Below, in pieces: positions 32,009 through 42,139 of a stretch of 64,000 nt of DNA. Source of the DNA: Steromphala cineraria (lineage: Eukaryota; Mollusca; Gastropoda; Trochida; Trochidae); contig OU744726.1 of assembly GCA_916613615.1 (NCBI GenBank), forward strand, positions 58,358,987-58,422,986, in the 5' to 3' direction. Position numbers and translations under genes: made by a program. Under the pieces are notes generated by a model. That model saw only the letters and a program-made list of their open reading frames with translations, was not told where the DNA came from and ran no database searches. Each line of letters opens with the position of its first letter. Position 1 is the first letter of the stretch.

Positions 32009-33450
32009 GAGTGAGTGAGTGAGTGAGTTATTGTTTAGCGCCGCTTGGGCAATATTACAGCCATTAGCGGCGAGAAAGTTATTGAAATTGCCTAAATATG
32101 AAAATGATTGCAAAAGCAGATAATGAAACAGCGCAAAGGCTGTAAAACATCAGCATAATATCACAAAGTTGTTAAAAGCTGATAAATAATTCTAAAATTT
32201 ATAACTTATCAAAAAGCTCGATTTCCTTGAGAAAATCTAAAATACGGTGTTCACCGAAGTGATAAAAAAGTTGTGAAATTGAAATATTAGGATAAAATGT
32301 TTCCCTGACTTGGGCTGTGTCCCAACACTCACACAATATGTGTTTTACAGTGAGGGGACATTGGCAGGGTATACACATAGGGGGATCTTCCCCCTTTAAA
32401 AGATATGAATGAGTTAAATGAGTATGTCCAATCCGACATCGTCGAAGGACACAAGCTTCCTGCCGAGTAAAAGAAGAAATGTAGGATTTAATAGCAGGTT
32501 TTGAATCTGTATATGGAACTTTAGTTGATGAAATATTTTTGAAGTTTAAAGCTGCCTTCGCAGCTGTATCAGTTTTATTGTTGCCTCTAATACCCATGTG
32601 GCTAGGAAGCCAGCAAAAGACAATGTCGCATTGAAGAAAGGTATTATGAAGTTTTAGAATATCTCTGATCACGGGGTGATCAGTTTTACAGTTTTTGATA
32701 GCCTGCAAGCAGGACAAGGAATCAGAGAAAATAATGAAATCATTTTGAGTTGAATTTTTGATGTGCTGAATGGCCTTCAGGATTCAGTAGCTGTATCGTG
32801 AGCCTTGGAAAGTGCTGTTTTAAGTTCTGACAAGGAGAAGTGCTCATTATAGTCTTCCCCATTATCAGATTTGAAATTAGGTTTTTGTTTTTCTTGAACC
32901 TTTTGATATTTTTGGAATTGAGGAATATAATTTGCTGATGAAGAATTTTTGGAAATGGTTTCTGCCAACTTATTGGCAATGTCTGTTTTAGCTGTAAGGA
33001 GGTCACCATTGACCTTGAGATGTTTTATTGTTGATTTAGAACCTTTGCCTTTGATTTTACTAATCATATTCCAGACTTTGCTCATAGGTGTTTTGGCATT
33101 TATTTTTGAGACATAGCCTCGCCAAGATTTGCGTTTTTCTTGATTGACTGTGCGTTGAGCCTTGGCCCGGGCTTTGCGGCAGCCATCAAGATTACCTGGA
33201 GTTGGATGTTTATTGAACTTGCGTTCAGCCTTTTTGCGGGCTTTGATATTTTACCTGCAAGTATCATTAAACCATGGTTTAACAATACGAGGTTTGGATG
33301 TTGATTTAGGAATAGTTTCCTCAGCAATTTCTATTAATTTATCTGAAAATGTTTGAATAGGATCTTCAGATTTTAATATTGATTTGAAATTTATGTTTTC
33401 CCTGCAGAGGGATGAAAATGTATCCCAGTCTGCTTTTGCAATTTTCCACT
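32009..33450 (-). mobile_element. LINE copy (family of A/B), 5'-truncated and internally deleted
   Basis: The 3' end carries the family's TAACTCACTCACTCAC tail and 3' UTR. The RNase H-like C-terminal region is present at 32199-32717 (FCWLPSHMGIRGNNKTDTAA; CIPCQCPLTVKHILCEC). At about 32780 the sequence jumps from the RT-linker region (AHDTATE) into the RNase H region (LNPEGHSAHQ frame), removing the whole RT core; the break shares a TCCTGA microhomology between the two intact sequences. The 5' end is truncated at CAGTGG (33450). Confidence 0.8.
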
Positions 33451-33489
33451 GTTGCAATTCTCAAGAACCACCGAAATATTCAACTGCGG
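33451..33489 (+). CDS. Truncated or short exon ahead of the proline-rich exon
   Basis: Sequence between the LINE's truncated 5' end and a strong donor (CTGCGG|GTAAGT). Spliced to 33589 in one phase it reads TTEIFNCGMTKGLIDLDFTC, in frame with the proline-rich exon. Either the LINE removed its 5' part, or the exon starts at TTCTCAAG|AA (33466). Tentative. Confidence 0.3.
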
Positions 33490-33588
33490 GTAAGTAAATC
33501 AATGAAATTCATTCATATCTTAGTTTTCTTTTCACTTTTGAAATAATAAAAAGATATTGTTTTCACACAGATAATATTATTTATACAG

Positions 33589-33853
33589 GATGACAAAAGG
33601 ACTGATAGACCTCGACTTCACCTGCAAGAGATGTCAACTACCACCACCTTCACCACCGAGACCTGCATCACCGGCCCCCGCACCACCTTCACCACCGAGA
33701 CTTGTATCGCCAGCTCCCGCATCTTCCCTTCCACCGACTCCGCCACCGTGTCCGTCGCCTCCGCCTTCACCATCTGCCGACTCATCCTTCGACTTGACAA
33801 TGGCTTCGATTGCAGCACCGGATGACGTATTTGAAGAGTATGTTTATTGTAAT
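33589..33853 (+). CDS. Proline-rich exon of a FLYWCH-like protein
   Basis: Acceptor TTATACAG at 33588. The reading is MTKGLIDLDFTCKRCQ followed by a Pro/Ser/Ala-rich linker (PPPSPPRPASPAPAPPSPP; PTPPPCPSPPPSPS) and an acidic end (MASIAAPDDVFEE). The donor is uncertain; a phase-2 junction is needed to enter the next exon, for example CT|GTTCTG near 33852. The ATG at 33590 could be a start codon. The alternative frame is Thr/Ser-rich and stops at 33825, which I consider less likely. Confidence 0.5.
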
Positions 33854-33974
33854 CTGTTCTGTTAAGGTTTAATAATTTAATATAATATATTAATGTGAAA
33901 TAATCATTAAAATATCAAGGTAATTCAATTTACCCGGATTTCCATATAATTTTCAATATAATTTAATTTCGTTA

Positions 33975-34563
33975 TTAACCCTTACGATGCGGGGCGCGTG
34001 ATATTTACGGGCCAAATATAAAATGGCACGTAAGCCCTCTTGGCGAAATCCGTAACTTTCAGGATAGACTATATATTGACTGCAAGCAGTCTTGGCTGCT
34101 CCCGGATATAAAATATCAAACCTTTTCTCAAAAATGATTGAGGGTACCCACCTTGCGGCATTCATATCTCACAAACCAATAGAGATAATTCTATAATTTT
34201 TACATCATCGTGTAGAAGAGAGAATTGTCTTCATTTCCATGTATCATATGTATATCCGCGCACAAAAATAAAGAAGCGGCAAAGCGTTGCGACAAGTGCC
34301 GCAAAAAATTTGTTTACCTCAAAATGATTGAGGGTACCCACCTTGCGGCATTTATATCTCACGAACCATTAGAGATAATTTTATAATTTTTACATCATCG
34401 TATAGAAGAGAGAATTGTCTTTATTTCCATGTATCATATGTATATCCGCGCACAAAAATAAAGAAGCGGTTAATCAGGATATAACGGTGGCTGGCACCGG
34501 ACAAAACAATTCCGCCACGTGGGCTTGTAGAGCAAAAATATATAGCCGCATCGTAAGGGTTAA
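33975..34563. mobile_element. piggyBac-like MITE, TTAA sites and CCCTTACGATGCGG ends
   Basis: TTAACCCTTACGATGCGG at 33975 is mirrored by CCGCATCGTAAGGGTTAA ending at 34563. TTAA plus CCC starts match piggyBac termini. The interior has a direct duplication of about 189 bp (AAAATGATTGAGGGTACCCA at 34132 and 34321). The right end lies 22 bp before the next exon's acceptor. Confidence 0.8.
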
Positions 34564-34585
34564 CTATTCTTTTTCTTTGTATTAG

Positions 34586-34724
34586 TTCCATTGCCGACCC
34601 GGATCCTATACCAGTTACCGACGTACTTGAGTCCAGCGACCCAGAGTGGAACGTCCTATCAGAGGGGAGCAAGAGAGGGAAGCCACTTTTAGTGGAATAC
34701 GTCGGATACTCATACACTATTCAG
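34586..34724 (+). CDS. FLYWCH-like domain exon, first half
   Basis: Acceptor TTTGTATTAG at 34585, donor TCAG|GTATTT at 34724. Encodes SIADPDPIPVTDVLESSDPE then KRGKPLLVEYVGYSYTIQ. RGKPLLV...GYSYT is the opening of a FLYWCH zinc finger (G-K-P-L-L-V ... G-Y-x-Y). It continues in frame into 34828. FLYWCH domains occur in host chromatin and nuclear proteins and in MULE-type transposases; which applies here is open. Confidence 0.6.
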
Positions 34725-34827
34725 GTATTTGCGTAAATTTTATCACGTCGATAAGATTTTGATAATTTTAATTAATTGATAATTTTATAATTTTAGGCAA
34801 TATTTAAAAGTGTTTTTTATTTTTCAG

Positions 34828-34938
34828 AAATTACTTCCTCACGTCACTTACTGGTGCGCCGCAAGATGGAAGATGCGCAGCCAGTGGGACTCCAAGAGGA
34901 GAGACCTTTACATTTGTATACATGTACTAATCCACTAA
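34828..34938 (+). CDS. FLYWCH-like domain exon, last exon
   Basis: Acceptor TTTTTCAG at 34827; stop TAA at 34936-34938. Encodes KLLPHVTYWCAARWKMRSQW and a basic tail. TYW plus a nearby Cys matches the FLYWCH core, but the usual second Cys and two His are not visible, so the finger may be degenerate, or a small indel has shifted the end. The reading ends in a run of TGTACTAATG-like low-complexity DNA. Confidence 0.5.
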   Translation, partial: KLLPHVTYWCAARWKMRSQWDSKRRDLYICIHVLIH

Positions 34939-35435
34939 TGTACTAATGTATGGATGTATGAATGTACCAAATGTATGTTCTAACACACTAATGTACTAAC
35001 GTATGGGTGTGTGTAGGTATGTACTGTACGCATGTATTAATGGATGTATGTATGCTCGTAAGCCTGTATGTTTGTAAATATGTATTGATATGGATTATTG
35101 TGAGGTGTGTGTGTGTGTGTGTTTTATTTATTTTATTTTTTTCTCTTCATTTATATGTATTACAGTGTTATATGTGATCCTAATGTATTGTCTCTTGTAG
35201 CCTTTTGGCGGCTTTTACATTTTTAATGTATGCATTATTGAAATATTTTTTTTATGTAAGAGATGAGACAAAAATAAACAATTTCTCTCTCTCTCTCCCT
35301 TTACAAAGGGCGCTGCCGACCACAACCACCCCTCTACAACAGGGTTGTTGACGAAAGCCAAGATCGATATGAAGGTTCATAAATACATAAAATATAATAT
35401 ATACATAATAAACAAGAGAATTAGTGAGCAAGCTC
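34939..35435 (+). other. Low-complexity 3' flank with polyadenylation signal
   Basis: Degenerate ATGTACTAATG/TGTATG repeats (34920-35060), a (TG)n run at 35105-35121, AAAATAAAC at 35271-35279 followed by a CT-rich run (35284-35299). The AATAAA may serve the FLYWCH gene or end a decayed LINE. Confidence 0.45.
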
Positions 35436-36384
35436 ACTTTTTATACCCCCGCTTCCCTAAGTGATTATAGAAACTAAGATACAACTACACTTAGTAAGGA
35501 TTCCTACAAAATTTCAAAACTGTTTTAATTTGTTTAAAAGTCAATGAAAATGCAGATATAGACTTCCTGATTGCATGTAGGTTATATAAGCTCTTAAGAA
35601 ACTAACAATGTCTTTTTCAGACATTTATGATTCTTATATAGTCATTATTGTATTAATAAAATCTTCAATGTCCTTGCAATGTGACTGTATCTTAAGAAAG
35701 AAGTTAACCATACAAAAATACTGAGAGTACATCGAATGGCTCATCTGAACAAAAAATATCAGAGTTAAGAGCGGAACAAAAATGACTTCCTCAAAGAGTC
35801 ACTTTTACAAGAAAGAAATCGAAATCTTAAAATAATAATGAGAGTGGTCTGACTGAAATAGACAAAAGGCATATCTAGGGACCATAGCCATTACCTATAT
35901 ACAGTTTTATCACATTGGAAGACATAGTATAAGAGTTATGAGCGGAACAAAAATGACTTCCTCAAAGAGTCACTTCTACAATAAAGTAGTTGAAAATCTA
36001 AAATAATGATCATGGAATCTGACCAAAATTAACAAAAGGCACATCTGGGGGCTGTAGGGATTACATATATAAAGTTTCGCAACATTTGAACATATAGTAC
36101 TCGAGTTATGAGCGGAACAAAAATGACTTCATCAAACAGTCACTTCTACAACTAAGAAGTCTAAAATCTAAAAAAATAATGAGGGCATCTGATCGAAATA
36201 TACAAAAGGCACATCTAGGGACCATAGTGATTACACATATGAAAATTCGTGACATCTGAACAAATAGTATTTGAGTTATGAGCGGAACAAAAAATGTGAC
36301 GGGACGTACGGACAGACGGACAGACGGACGGACGAAAAAAATTAACGCTATATACCCCCGCTCACGCTGTAAGGCGGGGGTATA
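35436..36384. mobile_element. Composite element with TATACCCCCGC ends and inner tandem units
   Basis: The left end TTATACCCCCGCTTCCC (35439) and right end GGCGGGGGTATAA (36372) are inverted. Inside, units of about 175 bp each containing TTATGAGCGGAACAAAAATG and CTTCCTCAAAGAGTCACTT recur near 35765, 35937, 36108 and 36280. A GGACAGACGGACGGACG microsatellite precedes a hairpin (CCCCCGCTCACGCTGTAAGGCGGGGG, 36354-36379). Coding capacity is absent. Confidence 0.65.
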
Positions 36385-36718
36385 ATAATCGGTATCTACG
36401 AACCTGTTTATCTACGAAATCACTGGTGCCCTATACATCACTATATCGTAATATCTATGAGATTTTCAGAACACGATTGAATATTAAGATTTTTCCTTGC
36501 TGAAATATACTTATGTTTATACCATTAATATTTAAGATATAAGCCTGAGCATTAAATTGCTTTGTTGTATGTTTTCAAAAATCGTTGTTTCAATATTGTC
36601 ACTGTATATTATATGTTTACTGATCTGTCCATGTTAACGTTAGGTACTTTTTTGTTAGGGAGCGGCATTAATATACATATTTTTTTTAACTCTGTTTCTT
36701 TTTTTTAAATAGATATGT

Positions 36719-37082
36719 TTAAAGGGGCAGTAGCACGTTTTTATGGGGAATATAAGGTGATGTCAGGAAAATGGAAATAAATAGTTCCAATTGAAAGACA
36801 ATGTATTCAAACTAAATGAAGCAGTAATAATTCAAATATATAACGTAAAGTTCAGCCATGAGATTCATTTTTCTTACAAAAATGAATTAAAGGTGTTCAC
36901 ACAAAAATGGCCGCCAATGGATTTTATGTGAAGCCTCATACTTTGTTCTCTGACTATGGGTGATTGGCTTGTGTAATGAGATTGGTGACACTGTCAATAT
37001 GATACATTTAGCATTTACTTACAATTATAAGAGAAATATTTAAAATATAAAATTATCAAAAAACGTGCTACTGCCCCTTTAA
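36719..37082 (-). mobile_element. Full-length TTAA MITE (TIR AGGGGCAGTAGCACG)
   Basis: A 364-bp unit between TTAA sites with near-perfect terminal repeats (AGGGGCAGTAGCACGTTTTT and AAAAACGTGCTACTGCCCCT). Its interior is the inverse complement of 11491-11839. The well-kept ends suggest it is the youngest copy in the window. Confidence 0.85.
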
Positions 37083-37586
37083 ACAACATTCATTTATATT
37101 TTTTAGAGAAGAATTGGCCATCTCGTCATTTGCGAAACAAATACCATGACATACCATGTAGTCTCATTGATGAATTGACTTGAGATCCCTCTGTAAAAGC
37201 CGTGATTAAGCTATCAACAATCAAAAAGATTCAACCAAAATTAGTAAATGTCTTCATTATATGCCTCACTAACTAACTGTCATACTGGAAAGTTGTTTTC
37301 TTTGTTTGTGTAGTAATTATACGCCAAATAAGTAAGTGTCCACTTGACTTAATACTGTAAAGAATAGCAATAGCCTGACCAGTTAGGTGAGAAAGGGCGA
37401 TGTGATGTGGCAGGTTATGATTGGCTGAGAGAAGTTTTACAGACTGAAAATATGATGTTTGTTTTCAAAGTCATTAAATGACTATTTTGCGCATGTTTTT
37501 GAACAAACAAAGTATCGATGTTATCTCATCATATCTTTTTGTATCCATTTCTGCATCGTGTACCCCCTCGGGGTTACATGTTGTTT
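37083..37586. other. Spacer without recognised genes
   Basis: Nothing identified. Confidence 0.45.
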
Positions 37587-37691
37587 AAGCTTTTTGATAT
37601 GAGGGATGAACGATAATTTACTATCAAAAGTAAGACCAAGAAACTTGGCCTCAGGAACGACCTTGATTGGAGTTTTATCCAGAAAAAGCTC
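37587..37691 (-). pseudogene. Stray fragment of the LINE A/B RT region
   Basis: About 105 bp nearly identical to 39371-39475 (LFLDKTPIKVVPEAKFLGLT region), lying directly next to the 3' tail of LINE A in the same orientation. It suggests that LINE A landed in an older copy, or a rearrangement, because the expected continuation is not found at LINE A's other end. Confidence 0.75.
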
Positions 37692-37692
37692 T

Positions 37693-40600
37693 GGGTGAGT
37701 GAGTGAGTGAGTTATTGTTTAGCGCCGCTTGGGCAATATTGCAGCCATTAGCGGCGAGAAAGTTAATGAAATTGCCTAAATATGAAAAATGATTGCAAAA
37801 GCAGATAATGGAACAGCGCGAAGGCTGAAAAACATCAGCATAATATCACAAAGTTGTTAAAAGCTGATATATAGTATTAAAATTTATAACTTTTCAAAAA
37901 GCTCGATTTCCTTAAGAAAATCTAAAATACGGTGTTCACCGAAGTGATAAAAAAGTTGTGAAATGGAAATATTAGGGTAAAATGTTTGCCTGATTTGGGC
38001 TGTGTCCCAACACTCACACAATATGTGTTTAACAGTGAGGGGACATTGACAGGGTATACACATAGGGGGATCTTCCCCCTTTAAAAGATAAGAATGAGTT
38101 AAATGAGTATGTCCAATACGACATCGTCGAAGGACACAAGCTTCCTGCCGGGTAAAAGAAGAAAGAGATTTATAACCTAATTGAGGTTGAATGGTATGAA
38201 GTTTGTTATGTTGTTGCTGGTCCCATTGGGACCTCCAACGCTGTTTAATGTAGGATTTAATAGCTGGTTTTGAATCTGTATATGGAACTTTAGTTGGTGA
38301 AATAGTTTTGAAGTTTAAAGCTGCCTTCGCGGCTGTATCAGCTTTATTGTTGCCTCTAATACCCATGTGGCTAGGAAGCCAGCAAAAGACAATGTCGCAT
38401 TGAAGCTGCCTTCGCGGCTGTATCAGCTTTATTGTTGCCTCTAATACCCATGTGGCTAGGAAGCCAGCAAAAGACAATGTCGCATTGAAGAAAGGTATTA
38501 TGAAGTTTTAGAATATCTCTGATCACGGGGTGATCAGTTTTACAGTTTTTGATAGCCTGCAAGCAGGACAAGGAATCAGAGAAAATAATGTAATCATTTG
38601 GAGTTGAATTTTTGATGTGCTGAATGGCCTTCAGGATGGCCTTTGCTTCAGCAGTAAAGATACTGCTGCCGTCATGCAGCCTTGAAGCGTAAGTTGTTGA
38701 AGGTGTAACAGTTGCTGCTGCAACTGTAATGCCATCCTTAGAGCCATCAGTGTAAATTGCTTTGTAATCTGAATAGAAATCGCGAAGCTCATTGAAAGCC
38801 TGCAGGAAGATTAATTGATTGGTGTTAGATTTTTTGTGTGTGCTTAAGCTAAGATTAACACGGGGCTTGACCAACTGCCATGGAGGAGTGGCAAGCAGAC
38901 CGTATTCTGCTATTGTTGTTAGATCAATATCCGATTCTTCGACATGCTGTTGAAGGCGGATTCCAAGAGGTGGAATTGCTTTTGGCTTTGAAGCATACAA
39001 CTGCTGGTATTCTGGGCTGAATACGCAGTTGTAGGCAGGATTTGAAGGATTTGATTTAAGTTTTGTTATATATTGGAGTGCTAGCTTGATGCGCCGATCT
39101 GCTAGAGATGGCTCATCAGCTTCAACATAAAGGCTTTCGACAGGTGAAGTTCTAAAGGCCCCGAGACAAAGTCTGAGACCCTGGTGGTGGATTGTATCTA
39201 GCATTTTGATATAAGAGGGGCGGGCAGATCCATAGATTATGGATCCATAATCGAGTTTAGAGCGGATGAGAGATCGATAGAGATGAAGAAGAGTTTCTTC
39301 ATCTCCACCCCATTTAGCGTTAGATACGACCTTTAGAAGGTCCAAAGCTTTAAGACATTTAGCTTTAAGGTTTTTGATATGAGGGATGAATGATAATTTA
39401 CTATCAAAAGTAAGACCAAGAAACTTGGCCTCAGGTACGACCTTGATTGGAGTTTTATCCAGAAAAAGCTCTGGATCTTTGTGCATTTTGCAAAAATGCA
39501 CACATGATGTTTTAGCTTTGGAAAACTTGAAGCCGTTTTCCAAAGACCATTTGTGGATTTTATTTAGACAGAGCTGCAGCTGCCGCTCAATTGATGGCAT
39601 ATTCTTGCCTCGGCAAGAAACTCCAAAATCGTCCACAAAAAGTGAACCATCTGTGTGATCGTTAAATACTTTAGCCAAGCTATTGATTTTAATGCTGAAT
39701 AATGTAACTGATAGTATACTTCCTTTTGGGACACCCATTTCTTGATCAAAGAATTCAGAAAGAGTGGAGCCTACACGGACCTTGAATTGGCGATCATGTA
39801 AAAAAATTGAGATAAAATGAGGCATTCGGCCCCGCAGGCCAAATTCAAATAAGTCTTTGAGGATGCCATGCTTCCACGTAGTGTCGTATGCTTTTTCCAA
39901 ATCGCAAAAGATTGACATAGCATGCTGCTTATTGATAAATGCATCTCTTATGAAAGATTCTAATCGAACAAGATGATCAGTTGTACTTCATTGTTTACGG
40001 AAACCACACTGAATGTCAGTAAGTAATTTGTTGGTTTCCATGTACCAGACAAGACGACCATTGATCATCCGTTCCATAGTTTTACATACGCAACTAGTTA
40101 AGGCTATAGGACGATAGTTGGAAGGATCTGTGTGATCTTTTCCTGGTTTAGGAATGGGGACGATAGTGGCATTGTGCCAACATGATGGAAAGTCACCCGT
40201 TTCCCATATATGATTATATACCTCAAGCAAAACCTCAAGGCAAGATTCTGGTAGATGTTGTAATAATTGATAATGGATATTATCAGGACCAGTAGCTGTA
40301 TCGTGAGCTTTGGAAAGTGCTGTTTTAAGTTCTGACAAGGAGAAGTGCTCATTATAGTCTTCCCCATTATCAGATTTGAAAGTAGGTTTTTGTTTTTCTT
40401 GAACCTTTTGAAATTTTTGGAATTGAGGAAAATAATTTGCTGATGAAGATTTTTTTTAATTGTTTCTGCCAACTTATTGGCAATGTCTGTTTTAGCTGTA
40501 AGGAGGTCACCATTGACCTCGAGATGTTTTATTGTTGATTTAGAACCTTTGTCTTTGATTTTACTAATCATATTCCAGACTTTGCTCATAGGCGTTCTGG

Positions 40601-41650
40601 AATTTATTTTTGAGACATAGCCTCGCCAAGATTTGCGTTTATCTTGATTGACTGTGCGTCGAGCCTTAGTCAGAGCTTTGCGGCAGCCATCAAGATTACC
40701 AGGAGTTGAATGTTTATTGAATTTGCGTTCAGCCTTTTTGCGGGCTTTGATATCTTGCCTATAAGTATCATTAAACCATGGTTCAACAATACGAGGATTG
40801 GAAGTTGATTTAGGAATAGTTTCCTCAGCAATATCTATTAATTTATCTGAAAATGTTTGAATAGGGTCTTCAGATTTTAATATTGATTTGAAATTTATGT
40901 TTTCCCTGCAGAGGGATGAACATGTATCCCAGTCTGCTTTTGCAAATTTCCACTAAGGATTGTGTTTTTCAGGTGAAGGCAGTGCAGGCTCCAGTACCAC
41001 TGTCAAGTCACTGCCACACATATCCTCGTGGACTGACCAAGTGAAATCATTAAGCAATGATGGGTCAGTCAGTCCCCAAGAATGACACATGGCTTAGAGA
41101 GTTGTTGAAGAAGATCATCAAGATCTTGCAATCTAAGGGTATCTGATGGTGGAAAATGAATTGAACATAATTTTATGGTTTTAAATAAGCTGAGTTGTAC
41201 AGCTACAGTTTGAAGTTTTGTTTTGAGAGGGATTTGACTGTGAATCACTCCTTTTCGAACAAGGATTGATGCACCACCCTTGGCCTTTTCTAATTCCGCT
41301 GAAAAGGCATTATAGAATGTAAAGCCACGCAAAGTGGTATTATCCGATTGTTTAAAATGGGTTTCCTGCAAGCATATTGCCTGAGGATAATATGATTGAG
41401 CAAGTAAAGAAAGCTCGTTAAAATTGGCTTTAAAACCACAATTCCATTGGAGACTGTCTAACTGAAGTTAGGGTCAAAGTGGTGTGTTGGAGGGCACACC
41501 CACAGGCATACATCAACCTCAACCACCAGAATCCCTTCCTCCAACGACACAGGTCGCAGTCCACGGCAAACAGAGTGCCCCATTTTAGTCGCCTCATACG
41601 ACAAGCATGGAGTACTGAGGCCCTATTCTAACTGGGAGCCCCACAGGGGA
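37693..41650 (-). mobile_element. LINE copy A: RNase H-bearing non-LTR retrotransposon
   Basis: About 4 kb on the minus strand, from a 5' UTR (GTGGGGCTCCCAGTTAGAAT, to about 41466) to a 3' tail of (ACTC)n at 37695-37712. It encodes endonuclease, RT and RNase H but lacks ORF1: the 5' UTR joins the endonuclease start directly at TTAGACAG|TCTCCAATGG (41454). The domain order (EN, RT, RNase H, C-terminal Cys knuckle) matches I-group LINEs; the exact clade (I, Nimb or a relative) is not certain. No clear target-site duplication is seen. Confidence 0.85.
37884..41460 (-). pseudogene. ORF2 of LINE A (endonuclease, RT, RNase H), broken
   Basis: The endonuclease starts LDSLQWNCGFKANFNELSLL and includes ICLQETHF near 41365; its C-terminal half is deleted after VILGD. 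RT pieces follow: YRPIALTSCVCKTMERMING, IFCDLEKAYDTTWKHGIL (motif A), MGVPKGSILSVTLFSIKIN (motif B), LFVDDFGVSC (motif C with FVDD). RNase H has YTDGSKDG, FTAEAKAIL, IIFSDSLSCL and LPSHMGIRGNNKAD. Defects: a TGA after CGFRKQ (39987), frameshifts near 40340-40590, and an 85-bp tandem duplication (38321-38490) that breaks the RNase H frame. Inactive. Confidence 0.9.
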
Positions 41651-42139
41651 GATTGGTCTGAATAAGATGGTATATGACACGCTTCCCTAAAAAAACACGT
41701 TATCTGAAAGAAGCACGAATCTTAGGCACCAATAACAGATAGTTTACCAATTGATTATCTGTTGAAAGTCAAACAAAAAATTACTCAACCACTTTATCCC
41801 CAGTCAGAGAATAAATATCAGGCAAAACATTTTGATGGAACACCTTCTGGGGCGATGAAAGACCCAGAATTAAACGAAGAATGCATTTTGAAAAACCCAA
41901 ATTTATACAAAACCCATATTTACAATACTATGTCGAATGTAAAAAAATTCCCAAAATGTTACATATCTGTTCTGAAAATTTTCAAAAAGGCAATAATATA
42001 TAAATTCATTGTGCTACTGTAAAGACTGTACAAACTAGATTAGCGTTTGCGGGATACCGCAAAAGCAGAGCAGCCCCGGAACCTTGGGTTTCGCCTTACC
42101 CTGTTCCGCCTTTTACAGGCCTCACCAAATTGGGAATTT
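41651..42139. other. Spacer; one unsupported ORF
   Basis: The 86-codon ORF at 41762-42022 is Lys/Asn-rich without recognisable features. Confidence 0.4.
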
